NCBI GenBank assembly: GCA_903907745.1
Contig: CAIVPF010000052.1
Coordinates: 1-64,000, forward strand
From: an uncultured Cytophagaceae bacterium
GTDB taxonomy: Bacteria; Bacteroidota; Bacteroidia; Cytophagales; Spirosomataceae
Length of the DNA stretch: 64,000 nucleotides
Direction of reading: 5' to 3'
The notes under the pieces are model-generated. The model was not told where the DNA came from, made no database searches, and saw nothing but the letters and a program-made list of their open reading frames with translations. Positions 16,993 to 26,355 of the stretch are shown here, piece by piece. Position numbers and translations under genes: made by a program. Within the stretch, counting starts at the first letter, position 1. Every line of letters starts with the position of its first letter.

Positions 16993-19683
16993 TTATAATT
17001 TCGTCACAAATTCATCTAAATTTAACATACTCGTAGCCACCAATTCAAAGCCTTTCTGCGGATTTTTAGGATCCAAAATTTTACCTTTCTCAAATAATCG
17101 CATGAAGGTATTTAAATCCTTGCTATTCACCTCATGAATAAACATTTTTTGATACATGGCCGCAATCCGTTTGGAAGTATCTGCTTCTTTCATTTGCGAC
17201 ATATCCAATGCTATTTTTTTCGCAATTTCCACAAAAACAGGATCATTTAATAAAACCAAAGCCTGCAAAGGTGTATTGGTTCGAATCCGACGAACTAAAC
17301 ATACCTCACGGGATGGCGAATCAAAAGTAAACTGAGAAGGATAAGGCCCCGTCCGTCGAGTAAATACATAAATAGCGCGTCGATATTGCTCTGCCCCTTC
17401 ACTTTGCTCCCATTTCAAACTGCTATTGACCGCTTGCCAAACGCCATCCGGCTGATAAGGCATCACAGGTTTTCCGTACATTTTAGGATTCAACAAACCC
17501 GAAACCGCCAAAGCCTGATCCCGAACCTGTTCGGCAGACAATCGGAAACGTGGTCCCCGACCCAACCATTTATTGTATGGATCTAAAGCAACTAAGTTTT
17601 TAGAGGTCTTAGAATCTTGTTGATACGTAGACGAACAAACAATCTCTTTGATCAATTCCTTGGGTTTCATGTCATAAACATGGATGAATTGATAGGCCAT
17701 GTAATCCAATAATTCTTGATGACTTGGCTTAGCACCTTGAGAACCAAAATCCTCCAAGGTTTCCACGATACCCATGCCGAACAACTGTTCCCAAAAACGA
17801 TTAGCCACGTTTCGTGCAAATAGTGGATTACCTGGATCGATAATCCATTTGGCTAATCCCAAGCGATTTCGAGGCCATTCCTTTTTAAATCCATGCATGA
17901 ATTTAGGCACATCCGGGCTCACTTTGTCTCCATGCATCAACCAATTACCACGGGTAAATACATGCGTATCTCGCTGATAATCTGCTGACATTTCCAAATA
18001 GATTGGAAAATTATCTGTTTTAGCGCTTATTAACGATTTGAATTCAGCAAATGCTTCCGTATTTCCGGCAAATTCTGGCAACAATGCAAACCATCCAATT
18101 CGAAAAACATCATCTGCTTTTCCAGCTAATTTAGCATTCAAGGCCTCCAAATAATAATCCTTTCGCCCCTCGCCCGCAGGCCAAGGCAAAGTCATTAATT
18201 TAGGTTTTGAAGTCGTGTCTACTTTGATACGAATAACAACCTTTCCATTTAATCCACCCTCTCTAATTTGCAAAATACCTCCAGGCATTTTGGATGAATA
18301 TTGCAACATAATTTGTTTAATACCATCCGATTTCAAATTGGGTAATCGACAGGTTCCTGAATGACGAAGGCCAATTTGAACCCCACCTAAAAGAGCTCCT
18401 TCAACAAAATTATCCGCATAATGCGCATGAAAACGAGGCTCTAAAAAACGGACAAATCGATCATAAAATGCTTGCTGCTCGGTTGGGAATCGCTTTAAAA
18501 CTTGATCAAAAGCCACAAGCTTTGGCAAATCATCCCCCTTGAACTTTCGTAAATTTGGCGCTTCATCTCCCGTATCCTCATCACGCGTATTATTCAGGAA
18601 AGCCATAAACTTATAATATTCATCATGCCGAATCGGATCATAAGGATGGCTATGACACTGAACACAAGAAAAGGAAGTACCGTGTAAGGCATCCCAAGTG
18701 GTATTAACACGATCAATAACAGCCGCCACCCGAAACTCCTCATCCACCGTTCCTGTCTCATCATTATTCATGGTATTCCGATGAAAACCTGTCGCGATAT
18801 AATCATCATCCGTCGGATTTGGCAGTAAATCACCGGCTAATTGCTTCGTAACAAAATCCCGAAAACTTAAATTTTGATTAAAAGAACGAATCACCCAATC
18901 CCGATAGGGCCAAATCGTCCGTCCATTATCTTTTTGATATCCCCGACTATCTGAATAACGCGATAAATCCAACCACACCGAAGCCCATTTTTCACCAAAG
19001 GAGGGTTGCGCCATTAATTGATCTACAAAAGCAGCATATTCTTCTTTCGAATCCACCTCCTGGAAATCATTAACCATCTTATCCGTGGGTGGTAAACCTG
19101 TTAAATCCAAAGCTAATCGACGTAAAAGAACCGACTTTTCCGCTTGATCCGCATGAGACATTCCCTGATTTTGCAGGCCTGCTAATACATATTGGTCGAT
19201 AGGATTCGAGACAAATTTCTTTTTCCAAAATTTCAAATAACTCAGAATACCTTCTGCCGAAGGAACATCTGGTTTTTTTACAGGCAAATAGGCCCAATGA
19301 TCTTCCCATTTGGCACCTTCTTTCACCCATTGAGTTAATAAATCGATTTCCTGTTTACTTAAGCCTTCTTTCCGATAAGGCATTTTTTCCTCGGGATCAG
19401 TACTATGAAGACGGGCAATAAAAGGACTTTTTTCTGGGTGAAAAGGAACAATGGACGGTTTCCCGGATGCGGTTACCGCATAAGCTTCTTCTTGAAAAAG
19501 AAGACTGAATTTACCCTGTTTTTTGACGCCGCCATGGCAGGTGATGCAGTGTTTGTTGAGAATAGGCTTTACATCTTTGGTATACGAAACCTTTCCCGGG
19601 GCGCTAAAATCTAAGGTAACATAGAGCACGGAGCCCAATAGGCCCAAAAATACAATTGTCCAATATATGTTTCCTTTAATCAT
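16993..19683 (-). CDS. Planctomycete-type cytochrome C (PSCyt1) / DUF1549 / DUF1553 protein
   Basis: VKPILNKHCITCHGGVKKQGKFSL (CxxCH); DUF1549 SFGEKWASVWLDLSRYSDSRGYQKDNGRTIWPYRDW; CVQCHSHPYDPIRHDEYY; DUF1553 RNRLGLAKWIIDPGNPLFARNVANRFWEQLFGMGIVETLEDFG. Confidence 0.92.
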   Translation of the reverse strand: MIKGNIYWTIVFLGLLGSVLYVTLDFSAPGKVSYTKDVKPILNKHCITCHGGVKKQGKFSLLFQEEAYAVTASGKPSIVPFHPEKSPFIARLHSTDPEEKMPYRKEGLSKQEIDLLTQWVKEGAKWEDHWAYLPVKKPDVPSAEGILSYLKFWKKKFVSNPIDQYVLAGLQNQGMSHADQAEKSVLLRRLALDLTGLPPTDKMVNDFQEVDSKEEYAAFVDQLMAQPSFGEKWASVWLDLSRYSDSRGYQKDNGRTIWPYRDWVIRSFNQNLSFRDFVTKQLAGDLLPNPTDDDYIATGFHRNTMNNDETGTVDEEFRVAAVIDRVNTTWDALHGTSFSCVQCHSHPYDPIRHDEYYKFMAFLNNTRDEDTGDEAPNLRKFKGDDLPKLVAFDQVLKRFPTEQQAFYDRFVRFLEPRFHAHYADNFVEGALLGGVQIGLRHSGTCRLPNLKSDGIKQIMLQYSSKMPGGILQIREGGLNGKVVIRIKVDTTSKPKLMTLPWPAGEGRKDYYLEALNAKLAGKADDVFRIGWFALLPEFAGNTEAFAEFKSLISAKTDNFPIYLEMSADYQRDTHVFTRGNWLMHGDKVSPDVPKFMHGFKKEWPRNRLGLAKWIIDPGNPLFARNVANRFWEQLFGMGIVETLEDFGSQGAKPSHQELLDYMAYQFIHVYDMKPKELIKEIVCSSTYQQDSKTSKNLVALDPYNKWLGRGPRFRLSAEQVRDQALAVSGLLNPKMYGKPVMPYQPDGVWQAVNSSLKWEQSEGAEQYRRAIYVFTRRTGPYPSQFTFDSPSREVCLVRRIRTNTPLQALVLLNDPVFVEIAKKIALDMSQMKEADTSKRIAAMYQKMFIHEVNSKDLNTFMRLFEKGKILDPKNPQKGFELVATSMLNLDEFVTKL

Positions 19684-19742
19684 TAAATAGGTTTTCAGCT
19701 ATGTAAGCATGAAGAAACAAATTTATACTAAGTTTTTCGCAT

Positions 19743-19771
19743 AAAAAAAGGTGACCGAAGCCACCTTTTAA
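19743..19771 (-). terminator. Rho-independent terminator of the DEAD-box helicase gene
   Basis: Minus strand reads AAAAGGTGGCTTCGGTCACCTTTTTTT: GC-containing stem closing a cTTCGg tetraloop, then a T7 run. Confidence 0.85.
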
Positions 19772-19788
19772 ATATTTAATAAAAGCGC

Positions 19789-21609
19789 TTATCCTTTTGC
19801 TACTTCTACAATCACGCGTTTACCTTTAATTTGTGCGCCTGCCATTTTTTCCAAGACTACATTGGCAAATTCTTTAGGCACATCCACAAACGTGTGTTTG
19901 TTCTCAATTTGAATTTGTCCCAATACATTTCCTGGAATTCCAGACTCGCCGGCAAAGGCTCCTACGATATTAGAAGGAGATATTTTTTCATTAAATCCAA
20001 TGTTCACTTGCATGCGAACCATGTTCTCATCCGAACGATACGGTTTTCCTTCGCGATCCATTCTTGGCCCCTTCGGTCCACGATCACGTTCTCCACCACG
20101 CTCAAAACGTCCTCCACGATCGCCACCATTGGCACCTCGCGCATCCCGGTCAAAACGACCACCCCCGCGGCGTTCTCCGCCTCGGTCTCCACCACCCCAA
20201 CGATCTCCGCCAGCACCTCTTTCGAAGCGACCTCCACCTCCACGCTCATCACGACCAAATTTACGTGAGCCTCGTTCCATTTCGCCGTCGAGATTTTCAT
20301 CACCGAATTCGTTTTTCACGACACCCATATTCATTTTCACCAAGGCAGCCACGACTTGTTCAACAGAAAAACCTGCATGTTGCAAATTTGGTAAGGCATC
20401 ATCAAATAATTCCAAACCACCTTCGGCAATAGTTGCCCCAACACGGTCGATAAACATTCCTTTTTTCACTCCAACGACGTCAGAGAATGTCGGAATCACG
20501 CCTTTATCGATTTTAACTTTCGTGTAGTTCATAATCTCACGCAAACGATTGCGCTCTGAACCTACCACTAAAGTAAAAGCCTTACCAGATTTCCCAGCAC
20601 GACCGGTACGACCAATACGGTGTACATAATATTCTTCGTCTAATGGAATGTCATAATTGATTACAGCATCCAAATTATCTACGTCCAAACCACGCGCAGC
20701 TACGTCAGTAGCTACTAAGTAACTTACATTTCCAGAACGGAAACGATTCATCACCTGTGTACGTTGAGACTGACGTAAATCACCATGAAGTCCTTCTGCA
20801 GAATACCCACGCAACATCAATTCCTCCACGACCTCATCCACCCGTTTTTTCTGATTACAGAAAATTAGGACTAATTTCAATGAATAAAAATCAATCAAAC
20901 GGGTCGTTACCTCCATTTTAGCACGGCCCTTCACATCGTAGTATAACTGCTCGATGTTCACGTTCGTGATTTCATTTTTAACGACTTTAACCAATTTGGG
21001 ATCGGTCAAATACCGATTTGTTAAAGCCATAATTGGCTTTGACATCGTCGCTGAGAACAAAACAGTTTGACGCTCATTCGGAATTTCTTCCAAAATACTT
21101 TCGATATCGTCACGGAAACCCATGTCTAACATCTCATCCGCCTCATCCAACACCACCATGGATGCTTGATTTAATTTTAAAGCCCTACGTTCAATTAAGT
21201 CGATCACACGACCTGGAGTACCCACAACAATGTTGGCCCCTGCCTTCAACGACTTAATTTGACGATCGATGGAATCACCTCCGTATACGGTTGTTACCCA
21301 AACACCCTTGGTGAATTTGGATAATTTCTTCATTTCTTCGGATACTTGAACAGCCAACTCACGCGTTGGGCATAAAATGATCGCTTGAACAAATTTTTCA
21401 AACGGAACAATATGCTCAATCATGGGAATCCCAAAAGCGGCTGTTTTACCTGTTCCTGTTTGCGCTTGGCCGATCACATCTCGACCCTCTAACACATATG
21501 GAATAGCTTCTGATTGGATGGGAGAAGCAAATTCGAAACCCATTTCTTTTACTGCAGCTTGAATTCCTTCCGATAAAGGAAGCGAATCAAAGCGAATTTT
21601 TTCACTCAT
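19789..21609 (-). CDS. DEAD-box RNA helicase (DeaD/CsdA-like) with RGG-rich linker and DbpA-type RNA-binding C-terminus
   Basis: AQTGTGKTAAFG, VLDEADEMLDMGF, YVHRIGRTGRAGKSG motifs; Gly/Arg-rich linker; C-terminal GIPGNVLGQIQIENKHTFVDVPKE. Start moved to MSEKIRFDSL at 21609. Confidence 0.95.
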   Translation of the reverse strand: MSEKIRFDSLPLSEGIQAAVKEMGFEFASPIQSEAIPYVLEGRDVIGQAQTGTGKTAAFGIPMIEHIVPFEKFVQAIILCPTRELAVQVSEEMKKLSKFTKGVWVTTVYGGDSIDRQIKSLKAGANIVVGTPGRVIDLIERRALKLNQASMVVLDEADEMLDMGFRDDIESILEEIPNERQTVLFSATMSKPIMALTNRYLTDPKLVKVVKNEITNVNIEQLYYDVKGRAKMEVTTRLIDFYSLKLVLIFCNQKKRVDEVVEELMLRGYSAEGLHGDLRQSQRTQVMNRFRSGNVSYLVATDVAARGLDVDNLDAVINYDIPLDEEYYVHRIGRTGRAGKSGKAFTLVVGSERNRLREIMNYTKVKIDKGVIPTFSDVVGVKKGMFIDRVGATIAEGGLELFDDALPNLQHAGFSVEQVVAALVKMNMGVVKNEFGDENLDGEMERGSRKFGRDERGGGGRFERGAGGDRWGGGDRGGERRGGGRFDRDARGANGGDRGGRFERGGERDRGPKGPRMDREGKPYRSDENMVRMQVNIGFNEKISPSNIVGAFAGESGIPGNVLGQIQIENKHTFVDVPKEFANVVLEKMAGAQIKGKRVIVEVAKG

Positions 21610-21758
21610 TAGATTAATTTTAATTACGATGCCCGAACACATCCGTAATTACCTTCTGCCAATAACCCGATTAAATGGGATAAGAAGATTTGTGGATGTA
21701 TTTGTATTTATTTATTACAAAAGTACCGCCAATATCTTTAGAAACCTAATGAATTGTA

Positions 21759-22988
21759 TTATTTCAATACTCCCTTTTTAGAAAAGACAAATAATACCTG
21801 ATTAGACGATGACAAAGATGGGTCTGGGGAATAGTTGCCATTCGAAACAGACACCTCAATTCGCTTTTGAGATAATCCCTCGCCTACCAATCTATTTTTG
21901 ATGATAAATCCCCGCTTAAGAGCTGATTTATTATCTTTTTCAGAAAAAGCGATGACCTTGACATCGACCGATTGAACTTTATTTAAAGCGGTAGCCATGC
22001 GCTTAAATACATACGCATCCCTGGGAGGAATTCCATCTGTAAACGCATCAAAATGAATTTCATCCGAGTATAAATCTAAAGGGGCGGTATTGGTGGAATC
22101 GAGCAAATAACTATGTAAAGATATTAATATTGACCTCTTGGGAACCTCAAACATACTGCCATCTGGCCAAGCAAGCCGACTAATCGTATCATTTTTCAAT
22201 TGATTCGAATCCAATACAGCACGGGTCAAACTATCATTTAGTTTATTTAGGCTATCCACAGGAATTAATTCTTCCAATTCCGGATTAACTACTAATTCTT
22301 CTTGACTTCGAAAAGTTGTAAACCAAATCACGGCACCCGATACCAATAAAATTCCTATCACAGTCAAAATATGTTTCAATTGAATACGATTAGAGGGGAT
22401 TTCCCGGTCCTCCACCATATGATCCAAATGATTCATTTCCAATTTTAGGATGTCGGAAAGCAATAAAATTTCAGAAATAATGACTAAGTTTTTAGTCGTA
22501 CAAAGTGCATTTAAATCCTCCTTTTGATTAATAAAATATTCTCCAAAACTCTTCCAATCCTTTAAAGCGAAATGATCAACTTCCTTTAATTTTAAGCCAT
22601 AAAATGCAAAGACAATACCTAAGCCTTTTAAAAAACTAGAACTTTTGCAGGATAAGCTACGTGACAATTGAGTAGCAATCGCACTTTTTTTATCCGGAAT
22701 TAAAATACCAATCAAACCCTCGCCATAATTCGAAATAGCCGACATATTAATAACCTCTTTATTAGCTAAAAAGGATTGCATGTGAGCCTCAGGAATCGGT
22801 TTATGTACTATGAAATTATTCAACGCATTAAATCGAATCCGATTTCGCACTGTTTTGAGTAGTCCTCCAAGTACAATCGCTTCCCAAATAGGAAGCAATT
22901 CTTCTATATTGAGATCTTTTTCACCGGCAAAACGGGCTATTTGCTGAATTAAAATGGACCGCTGATCTTGATTAATTACACTAAACAC
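21759..22988 (-). CDS. Membrane protein with divergent DUF937-like N-terminus, one TM helix and OmpA-like C-terminal region
   Basis: YGEGLIGILIPDKKSAIATQLSRSLSCKSSSFLKGL (DUF937-like); TM ILTVIGILLVSGAVIWF; C-terminal SALKRGFIIKNRLVGEGLSQKRIEVSVSNG resembles the end of OmpA-like domains. Confidence 0.6.
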   Translation of the reverse strand: MFSVINQDQRSILIQQIARFAGEKDLNIEELLPIWEAIVLGGLLKTVRNRIRFNALNNFIVHKPIPEAHMQSFLANKEVINMSAISNYGEGLIGILIPDKKSAIATQLSRSLSCKSSSFLKGLGIVFAFYGLKLKEVDHFALKDWKSFGEYFINQKEDLNALCTTKNLVIISEILLLSDILKLEMNHLDHMVEDREIPSNRIQLKHILTVIGILLVSGAVIWFTTFRSQEELVVNPELEELIPVDSLNKLNDSLTRAVLDSNQLKNDTISRLAWPDGSMFEVPKRSILISLHSYLLDSTNTAPLDLYSDEIHFDAFTDGIPPRDAYVFKRMATALNKVQSVDVKVIAFSEKDNKSALKRGFIIKNRLVGEGLSQKRIEVSVSNGNYSPDPSLSSSNQVLFVFSKKGVLK

Positions 22989-23073
22989 GAGTTTATTATT
23001 TTTAAATGCGATGCCAAAATTACCATTACTGTAGGGAATAAAAGAATATTTTTAACCTTATTTTTTAAATCAT

Positions 23074-23081
23074 TACCTTTG
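23074..23081 (+). promoter_or_regulatory. Candidate Bacteroidota -7 element (TACCTTTG) for hisB
   Basis: Matches TAnnTTTG; ends 4 nt before the hisB ATG at 23086. No clear -33 element. Confidence 0.4.
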
Positions 23082-23085
23082 TCAC

Positions 23086-24198
23086 ATGAAAAAAGTATTA
23101 TTCATCGACCGGGATGGCACATTAATCATTGAGCCCCAACCAGACCAACAGGTAGATAGCTTTGAAAAATTAGCCTTTTTACCTAATTGCATTTCAAATG
23201 CAAAAAAAATCCACGCAGAATTAGATTTTGAATGGGTGATGGTGACTAACCAAGATGGATTAGGTAGTGAATCATTTCCTGAATCAACTTTTTGGCCAGC
23301 TCATCAAAAAATGTTGGATATTCTTGCCTCAGAAGGCATTCAATTCGCAGCTACATACATCGACCGCTCCTTTCCTGCAGATAATTTACCGACAAGAAAA
23401 CCGGGCATCGGCCTCTTAGGACAATATTTGAAAGGAGAATATGACCTTGCCAATTCCTATGTGATCGGCGATCGATTCACCGATATTCAATTAGCTGAAA
23501 ATTTAGGTTGCAAAGCCTTATTTATCGGAGATCAAGCAATTCCCGCGGAACTACAATCTACAGTGGCATGTCAAGCGGATACCTGGGATGATATTTATGC
23601 TTTCTTGCGCTTGCCCGAACGAAAAGTTCAGCATGTACGAAATACGCACGAGACTAAAATATCCATTGAACTAAATTTAGATGGAAAAGGAATCGCAAAT
23701 AACCAGACGGGCTTAGGATTTTTCGACCATATGTTGGACCAAATAGCCAAACATGGCAACATCGACCTACGTGTCCAAGTACAAGGCGATTTGCATATCG
23801 ATGAACATCATACGATTGAAGATACAGGCATCGCCTTAGGCGAAGCATTTCTACATGCCTTAGGAGATAAAAAAGGTATTTATCGCTATGGATTTTTATT
23901 GCCCATGGATGATTGTTTGGCTCAAGTGGCGATTGATTTTTCAGGCAGAAATTGGCTCGTTTGGGATGCTCCTTTTACCCGAGAAAAGATAGGTGAAATG
24001 CCTACTGAAATGTTCTTTCACTTCTTTAAATCATTTTCTGATGGCGCAAAATGCAATATCAATATCAAGGCTGAAGGTGAAAATGAACATCATAAAATTG
24101 AGGCTATTTTTAAAGCTTTTGCCAAAGCAACTCGATTTGCCATAGAACGCGATGTGAAAAATTTAAATTCTTTACCGAGTACGAAAGGCTTACTTTAA
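23086..24198 (+). CDS. hisB: Bifunctional histidinol-phosphatase / imidazoleglycerol-phosphate dehydratase
   Basis: Phosphatase [29 protein letters not shown] and [18 protein letters not shown]. Confidence 0.96.
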   Translation: MKKVLFIDRDGTLIIEPQPDQQVDSFEKLAFLPNCISNAKKIHAELDFEWVMVTNQDGLGSESFPESTFWPAHQKMLDILASEGIQFAATYIDRSFPADNLPTRKPGIGLLGQYLKGEYDLANSYVIGDRFTDIQLAENLGCKALFIGDQAIPAELQSTVACQADTWDDIYAFLRLPERKVQHVRNTHETKISIELNLDGKGIANNQTGLGFFDHMLDQIAKHGNIDLRVQVQGDLHIDEHHTIEDTGIALGEAFLHALGDKKGIYRYGFLLPMDDCLAQVAIDFSGRNWLVWDAPFTREKIGEMPTEMFFHFFKSFSDGAKCNINIKAEGENEHHKIEAIFKAFAKATRFAIERDVKNLNSLPSTKGLL

Positions 24199-24235
24199 TT
24201 TTTTTTGTAATTTTGATTTTCAATTAAACATACTC

Positions 24236-24334
24236 ATGGGATATTCTGGAGCAGCTTTTTTTATCATCTTGTTTGCTATTTCAATCGTTATAGGCGCCAA
24301 ACTTCAAAAAATCTATAAAGAAAGAGGAAAATAA
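24236..24334 (+). CDS. 32-aa single-TM microprotein
   Basis: ATG...TAA translating to MGYSGAAFFIILFAISIVIGAKLQKIYKERGK: hydrophobic helix plus basic tail, 37 nt after hisB. Below the ORF-track cutoff. Confidence 0.5.
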   Translation: MGYSGAAFFIILFAISIVIGAKLQKIYKERGK

Positions 24335-24344
24335 TTCCAATACT

Positions 24345-25052
24345 TTATAGCCAACCGGCATCGGCGAAACTAAAATAACTTTCTTGACCTACGATTAAGT
24401 GATCTGCTATTTGAATATCAAATAAAGCAGCGGCTTCTCGTATTTTTTGGGTCATTTGGCGATCAGACTGACTCGCCTGAAGATTCCCAGATGGATGATT
24501 ATGTGCTAAAATCAAGCTTGAAGACCTTTGTTCCAAAGCTGATTTAATAACCAATCGAACATCGACCGAAGTACCCGAAACACCTCCAATACTCAAGCGC
24601 TCCATTTTCATTAAACGGTTCCCGCGATTCAGATGTAAGAACCAAAATTCTTCATGTGATAAATCCGCTAATTGAGGATACAAAATCCGAAAGGCGTCAT
24701 TGGAGCATGAAATCATTTGAATCCTTTGCTGGCTTGCAAATTCTAACCTCCTTCGGCCTAATTCTAGGGCAGCAACTAATAAGGATGATTTTGCCTGACC
24801 GATTCCTTTGAACTTCATGAAATCGTATTGATTAAACCTTCCTAATTTGGCTAAATCAAAATCAATGGAACGAAGAATATCAGTTGAAAGGTCTATCGCC
24901 GACCGATTAGGAATCCCGGAACCAATTAATAGCGCTAATATCTCCTCTAAGCGTAAATTTTCTTTTCCTCGAACCGATAACAATTCGCGGGGACGTTCGC
25001 TTAGGCGAATTTCTTTGATTTTCTTCGTTGATAAAGGATTCAATTGCCTCAA
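24345..25052 (-). CDS. radC: RadC family JAB-domain protein
   Basis: LILAHNHPSGNLQASQSDRQMTQKI JAMM motif; N-terminal UPF0758 region. Confidence 0.94.
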   Translation of the reverse strand: MRQLNPLSTKKIKEIRLSERPRELLSVRGKENLRLEEILALLIGSGIPNRSAIDLSTDILRSIDFDLAKLGRFNQYDFMKFKGIGQAKSSLLVAALELGRRRLEFASQQRIQMISCSNDAFRILYPQLADLSHEEFWFLHLNRGNRLMKMERLSIGGVSGTSVDVRLVIKSALEQRSSSLILAHNHPSGNLQASQSDRQMTQKIREAAALFDIQIADHLIVGQESYFSFADAGWL

Positions 25053-25083
25053 TTTTTCACGAAGATAAAGGCTATAAACAAGA

Positions 25084-25106
25084 AAACCCCGCTGTTGGCG
25101 GGGTTT
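25084..25106 (-). terminator. Rho-independent terminator downstream of rpsT
   Basis: AAACCCCGC-TGTTG-GCGGGGTTT, 9-bp stem and 5-nt loop; followed by TTTT on the minus strand. Confidence 0.85.
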
Positions 25107-25129
25107 ATCAATATGCTGATAATCGAGAT

Positions 25130-25387
25130 TTATGCAGCGATTTTATTCGCTAACTTCGCTAATTTCGATTTTTGATTCGCTGCTTTATTCTTGTGGATAA
25201 TATTTTTCTTCGCCAATTTATCTAAGGCTGAAGAAACTTTTTTAAACAAATCAAGAACGATGGTTTTATCAGTCGTAGCACGTAGATTTTTAATCATGGT
25301 ACGAGTAGACTTGTGTTGATAACGATTACGTAAACGCTTAGTTTCGTTCGCTCTGATACGCTTTAATGCTGATTTATGATTTGCCAT
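25130..25387 (-). CDS. rpsT: 30S ribosomal protein S20
   Basis: MANHKSALKRIRANETKRLRNRYQHKSTRTMIKNLR. Confidence 0.97.
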   Translation of the reverse strand: MANHKSALKRIRANETKRLRNRYQHKSTRTMIKNLRATTDKTIVLDLFKKVSSALDKLAKKNIIHKNKAANQKSKLAKLANKIAA

Positions 25388-25439
25388 TTTTTAAATAAAA
25401 TTCTTCTTCATGTAAAATTGAATTGCAAAATTAAACAAA

Positions 25440-26336
25440 ATGATTAAAAAACACAACTATCCACTAAAAAAAAGTATTCTTAATCTGATCATTTTGGGTA
25501 TTTGTCTAAACTCACCCGGATCGGCTTCACCACCTTGGGGATTTTTTGCGCATAAAAAAATCAACAAATTGGCCATTTATTCCTTACCACCCGAACTGAT
25601 TCGATTTTATAAACGGCACAGCCTAGAAATAGAGAATATGGCGGTTCTTCCGGATCAAAGACGCTATATCCTTGATAAAGAGGCGGCTAGACATTATATC
25701 GACCTTGACCAATATACAATTTCAAAAATCATATTTAGTGATTGGGAACAAATCAAAAAAGTATATCGAGAGGATAGTTTACAAAAGCATGGAATTGTAC
25801 CATGGCACATACCCGAAGCATTTAAAAACCTACGAATTGCTTTCATGCGACGGGACACGGTGTCCATACTAAAACTATCGGCTGAATTAGGCCATTACAT
25901 CGGAGATGCGCATGTTCCATTGCATACTACCTCCAATTACGATGGGCAAAAAACAGGACAAACGGGCTTACATAGTTTTTGGGAATCTCGCATCCCAGAA
26001 ATACTAGATAACGCTTTAGAGGACTGGGTTGGACCGGCGGAATACTTGGCCAACATTCAAAAATCTACTTGGGAATGGGTAATGGATTCTCATCAAGAAG
26101 TTCCCAAATTGATACAAAAAGAGCAACAAATCAGTCGGCAAATTCCCCCATCGAAAAAATACATGTTCGAGAAAAAAGGCGGGATTCTACAAAAAACACC
26201 CAGTCTTTATTATAGCAAAAAGTACCACCAAAGCCTTGAAAATCAGATTGAAAAGCGCTTTCAGGCGGCCATAAAACATATCAGCGATGCGTGGTATTCT
26301 GCATGGGTCGATGCGGGGCAACCCATTTTCCAATAA
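25440..26336 (+). CDS. Zinc-dependent phospholipase C / S1-P1 nuclease-like protein
   Basis: WGFFAHKKINKLAIYSLPPELIRFYKRH...ARHYIDLDQY...AELGHYIGDAHVPLHTTSNYDGQKTGQTGLHSFWESRIPE: conserved His/Asp metal-ligand pattern. Confidence 0.85.
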   Translation: MIKKHNYPLKKSILNLIILGICLNSPGSASPPWGFFAHKKINKLAIYSLPPELIRFYKRHSLEIENMAVLPDQRRYILDKEAARHYIDLDQYTISKIIFSDWEQIKKVYREDSLQKHGIVPWHIPEAFKNLRIAFMRRDTVSILKLSAELGHYIGDAHVPLHTTSNYDGQKTGQTGLHSFWESRIPEILDNALEDWVGPAEYLANIQKSTWEWVMDSHQEVPKLIQKEQQISRQIPPSKKYMFEKKGGILQKTPSLYYSKKYHQSLENQIEKRFQAAIKHISDAWYSAWVDAGQPIFQ

Positions 26337-26355
26337 AAATGTGCAATTTTGTGAC

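Noticed and set aside
20000-20527. 175-aa plus-strand ORF rich in Pro/Arg/Ser, and other ORFs at 19831-20432
   Set aside because: Antisense shadow of the RGG-coding region of the DEAD-box helicase; low-complexity translation with no domain.
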